A DNA stretch of 7,294 nucleotides from an uncultured Collinsella sp. (GTDB taxonomy: Bacteria; Actinomycetota; Coriobacteriia; Coriobacteriales; Coriobacteriaceae): NCBI GenBank assembly GCA_900556285.1, contig USOF01000047.1, positions 1 through 7,294 on the forward strand, given 5' to 3'. Shown here piece by piece: positions 5,642 through 7,294 of this stretch; the first letter of the stretch is position 1, and each line of letters starts with the position of its first letter. The position numbers and the translations under genes were made by a program. The notes under the pieces were generated by a model. It did not search any database. It saw nothing but the letters and a program-made list of their open reading frames with translations, and was not told the DNA's origin.

Positions 5642-6149
5642 AATCTCCCTCCAGCCATTCGGGACGCGATTGATACGAGACATCGACCTTGAGCTCAACG
5701 TAGCCGCCCTCGGCGGTACCACCCATAGCCTGCGCAAACGCACCGATCACAGGCAACGGCTTGACCTCGCCGGAAACGGACACGGACGAGACGCCACCCG
5801 CACCGGCCCGGCCAAGCTCGATATCCCACGACAACGGCCCGCCGGCATGAAAGATCGAAACGTTGGGCACTGCGGCAAGCCGGCGGCGGGTGAACTCCTT
5901 AAGATCGTCGTCCTCCGCCGTCGTCGTGGTCATGAGCCGCGCGGTCTCGGCGGCGGCAGACTCCATGACCGCGCGCGTATAAAGCAGGCACACCGGTTGC
6001 AGTGCGAGAAGGATGAGCGTCAGAAACGTCGGCAGCAAAAAAGCAGCCTCGACCGTAGACTGCGCCCGGTCCTCGTGCGCGATATCAATACAACGCGATG
6101 TCCTTAGCGCCCGCGGCGGCGTCGATAACCGACATCGAGGCAACGCCAT
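5613..6149 (-). CDS. TadE-like pseudopilin (start uncertain)
   Basis: This is a TadE-like protein of 178 residues if it starts at the ATG at 6149. The motif EDRA^QSTVEAAFLLP (26-40) gives a prepilin cleavage site with Glu at +5. The hydrophobic helix (about 35-60) and the following segment VMESAAAETARL match TadE-family pseudopilins, and the remaining about 110 residues form the exported domain. The start is a problem. The ATG overlaps the preceding gene by 65 bases, has only a weak ribosome site and gives an unusually long leader. The best ribosome site (AAGGA) sits 11 bases before an ATT at 6089 that overlaps the previous stop as ATTGA and would give a short leader like the sister proteins. 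I give the canonical start but regard both as open. The 3' end overlaps the TadG-like gene by 29 bases. Confidence 0.8.
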   Translation of the reverse strand: MALPRCRLSTPPRALRTSRCIDIAHEDRAQSTVEAAFLLPTFLTLILLALQPVCLLYTRAVMESAAAETARLMTTTTAEDDDLKEFTRRRLAAVPNVSIFHAGGPLSWDIELGRAGAGGVSSVSVSGEVKPLPVIGAFAQAMGGTAEGGYVELKVDVSYQSRPEWLEGDYDSWIAAWD

Positions 6150-6303
6150 GGGATGCCGCCCGCTCAACCAGCGCCGCCAAGCGTCCATCGGTGCCAGCAC
6201 GCCAAAGTCCCGCAATCGCCAGCACGATCGATAGCAGCGCCACCGTGACGATGGCGTATTCGACCGTCGCCTGGGCAGATTCCTCACGCAGGACATCATG
6301 CAT
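6085..6303 (-). CDS. Small Flp/TadE-like pseudopilin
   Basis: This 72-residue protein has a 10-residue leader ending EESA, then a prepilin-peptidase site A^QATVEYA with Glu at +5 and Tyr at +6. A hydrophobic helix (about 16-36) and a short tail (to residue 72) follow. This is close to Flp pilins in size, but the tail after the helix is longer and less charged, so it may be a minor pilin rather than the main subunit. The ATG at 6303 follows GGAGGG by eight bases and the preceding stop by one base. Its own stop overlaps the possible ATT start of the next gene. The processing prediction is strong; its place in the pilus is inferred. Confidence 0.82.
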   Translation of the reverse strand: MHDVLREESAQATVEYAIVTVALLSIVLAIAGLWRAGTDGRLAALVERAASHGVASMSVIDAAAGAKDIALY

Positions 6304-6304
6304 T

Positions 6305-6868
6305 TCACGATCCCTCCTTTGAGTCCGTTGCCTGCGGGCTCAGGCGCACCGCGCGCAGACGACATGAAGCATCGCCAGCATCCGCGGCAACCGTCACCAT
6401 ATCGACCCAGCCGCGCCCATCGCGCACGATGGCGCCCCATACGTTGCCCTTAATATCGAGATAGCCGCTCAGGGCGAGCTGGGCCGTTGGCACCTCGCGG
6501 TAGGCGCGTAACATATCCGCCGCTGCCTCGGTCATCGGTCGGTCCTCGGACCATGCAAGCCGGACCGCAATCGCGTTGTCCTCAGGCGAATCCGTCGTAG
6601 TGCCAGACCGCTTGTCGAGCGTCCGCAGAAAGGTTTGCGCCGTGACAGCGACATCCGAATCGTCCGCATCTCGCATCTCATCTTTTTGAGACGCCACCGC
6701 CGAATCTGAGCCCGAATCGAAGGCGGCCCCAGGACGCTGCTGCCGCGCGGCGTTAAGCCCCCAAAGCACCGCCGCCATCGCCACGATCAGGCAAGCAAAC
6801 ACCAGCAGCACCCCGATGGAGCGCTCGCCCTCTACAGGCTGTTGATGCCCTCGCTGATCGCATCCCAT
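6305..6868 (-). CDS. Unrecognised single-pass membrane protein in tad operon
   Basis: I do not recognise this 187-residue protein. It has a short N-terminal segment, one membrane helix (about 18-38, GVLLVFACLIVAMAAVLW) and then an Ala/Arg/Gln-containing linker. An acidic Ser/Asp-rich stretch (51-73) leads into a predicted exported domain (about 74-178, with WSEDRPMTEAAADMLRAYRE and YLDIKGNVWGAIVRDGRGW). A single Cys (169) is in the C-terminal part. There is no prepilin motif. It sits between flp and the second pseudopilin, so an assembly or pilus-anchoring role is plausible. The ATG at 6868 overlaps the end of flp by 37 bases; the only nearby alternative, GTG at 6811, would start inside the helix. 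The coding call is good, the start moderately sure, the function unknown. Confidence 0.7.
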   Translation of the reverse strand: MGCDQRGHQQPVEGERSIGVLLVFACLIVAMAAVLWGLNAARQQRPGAAFDSGSDSAVASQKDEMRDADDSDVAVTAQTFLRTLDKRSGTTTDSPEDNAIAVRLAWSEDRPMTEAAADMLRAYREVPTAQLALSGYLDIKGNVWGAIVRDGRGWVDMVTVAADAGDASCRLRAVRLSPQATDSKEGS

Positions 6869-7065
6869 AGCTCTTTAACCTTGCCCTTAAATGCGACGAT
6901 GGCGATAATCGCGATCACCACGAGCACGCCGACCAAGATGGCATACTCGGTGGTACCCTGTGCACTCTCCTCCTGCAGTAGCTCCTTGGCGCGCTGACGA
7001 ACATATGCCGCCCGGCAAAACGCCCAGCCCTGGACCTTGCCAGCAGCGTCAGTCATCGTGTTCAT
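6832..7065 (-). CDS. flp: Flp-type major pilin of the Tad pilus
   Basis: This is the main structural pilin. The 77-residue precursor has a leader of about 35 residues, long for Flp, ending LLQEESA. The cleavage site is A35^Q36-G-T-T-E40-Y41, so the mature pilin has Glu at +5 and Tyr at +6 as expected for prepilin-peptidase substrates. A strongly hydrophobic helix (about 41-59) and a short amphipathic tail (KGKVKELWDAISEGINSL) follow, giving a mature protein of 42 residues. The ATG at 7065 has GGGAGG five bases upstream. It lies 10 bases after the tadC stop. A second Met at position 4 is possible but worse placed. The assignment is confident from motif, size and neighbours. Confidence 0.9.
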   Translation of the reverse strand: MNTMTDAAGKVQGWAFCRAAYVRQRAKELLQEESAQGTTEYAILVGVLVVIAIIAIVAFKGKVKELWDAISEGINSL

Positions 7066-7075
7066 GTATTCCTCC

Positions 7076-7294
7076 CTACATCATCCCGCCTGCTCCCAGC
7101 AGCGGGCCCAATATGGACAGAAGCAACGCCGGCAAGATGAGCGTGCCGGTGGGAATCAGCAGCTTGACGGGCGCACGCTCGATCTCGCGCTCGACCGCGG
7201 CGCGATGAGCCGCACGGATCTCGCGACTTTGAGCGGCCAGCGTCTCGGCAAGTGGGGCACCCAGGGCGAGCGCCTGCCCCACCGTAATGGCAAA
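7076..7294 (-). CDS. tadC: TadC-like inner-membrane platform protein, C-terminal end (5' end outside window)
   Basis: The last 72 residues of a GspF/TadB-TadC family protein are visible. They comprise a Leu/Ala-rich helical segment (QALALGAPLAETLAAQSREI) and a basic linker with RAPVKLLIP, then the terminal membrane helix (TLILPALLLSILGPLL) and a short GAGGMM tail. The linker plus final helix is typical of Tad platform proteins, which dock the TadA ATPase and drive pilin extrusion. It is the gene directly before flp, so TadC rather than TadB is the likelier member, but the fragment alone does not decide this. The start codon lies right of the window. Confidence 0.85.
   Translation of the reverse strand, partial: FAITVGQALALGAPLAETLAAQSREIRAAHRAAVEREIERAPVKLLIPTGTLILPALLLSILGPLLGAGGMM

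Noticed and set aside
5562..6107. Plus-strand open frame opposite tadE
   Set aside because: It is an antisense shadow of the TadE-like gene, with no motif and no plausible ribosome site or neighbour.

Overview
The window looks like chromosome from a high-GC Coriobacteriia (Actinomycetota), most like Collinsella or a close relative. This rests on the GC-rich coding bias, the Ala-Gln prepilin motifs, the Tad gene order and the tRNA gene ending in ACC without a full CCA. The genus is inferred by eye, not by a search. Every gene I can support lies on the minus strand, so transcription runs from high to low coordinates.

Right part (about 2656-7294): the 3' half of a Tad/Flp (type IVc) pilus operon. 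In transcription order it holds the C-terminus of tadC (cut by the window edge), the flp major pilin, an unrecognised single-pass membrane protein, a small second pseudopilin, a TadE-like pseudopilin, a large TadG-like protein, a second TadE/TadF-like pseudopilin and a DUF192 protein. Junctions overlap or are separated by at most 10 bases, so this is one translationally coupled unit. Four of the proteins share the prepilin-peptidase motif A^Q-x-T-x-E before a hydrophobic helix. The TadG-like protein has a recognisable relic of the motif, but the +5 Glu is replaced by Ser.

Middle part (about 1806-2636): a lower-GC toxin-antitoxin-like pair (a small BrnT/RelE-like protein followed by a ribbon-helix-helix antitoxin, stop and start overlapping). 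A perfect inverted repeat that could be its operator lies just upstream. Then comes tRNA-Phe(GAA) with its own promoter and a good intrinsic terminator.

Left part (1-1680): a gene for a cytoplasmic GH5-type protein related to exo-1,3-beta-glucanases, followed six bases later by rsmI (16S rRNA C1402 2'-O-methyltransferase, cut by the window edge). The GH5 protein keeps the fold signature and the nucleophile Glu. It has lost the Asn-Glu acid/base pair (NEP is DTP) and the DLH histidine. A hairpin and a palindrome lie in its promoter/leader region.

I did not find a clearly new multi-gene system. The best leads are the degenerate GH5 active site, the Cys-rich Tad proteins (one with a CxxCH motif), the Tad-specific unknown membrane protein, and the TA pair placed directly behind the pilus operon with no visible terminator between them.
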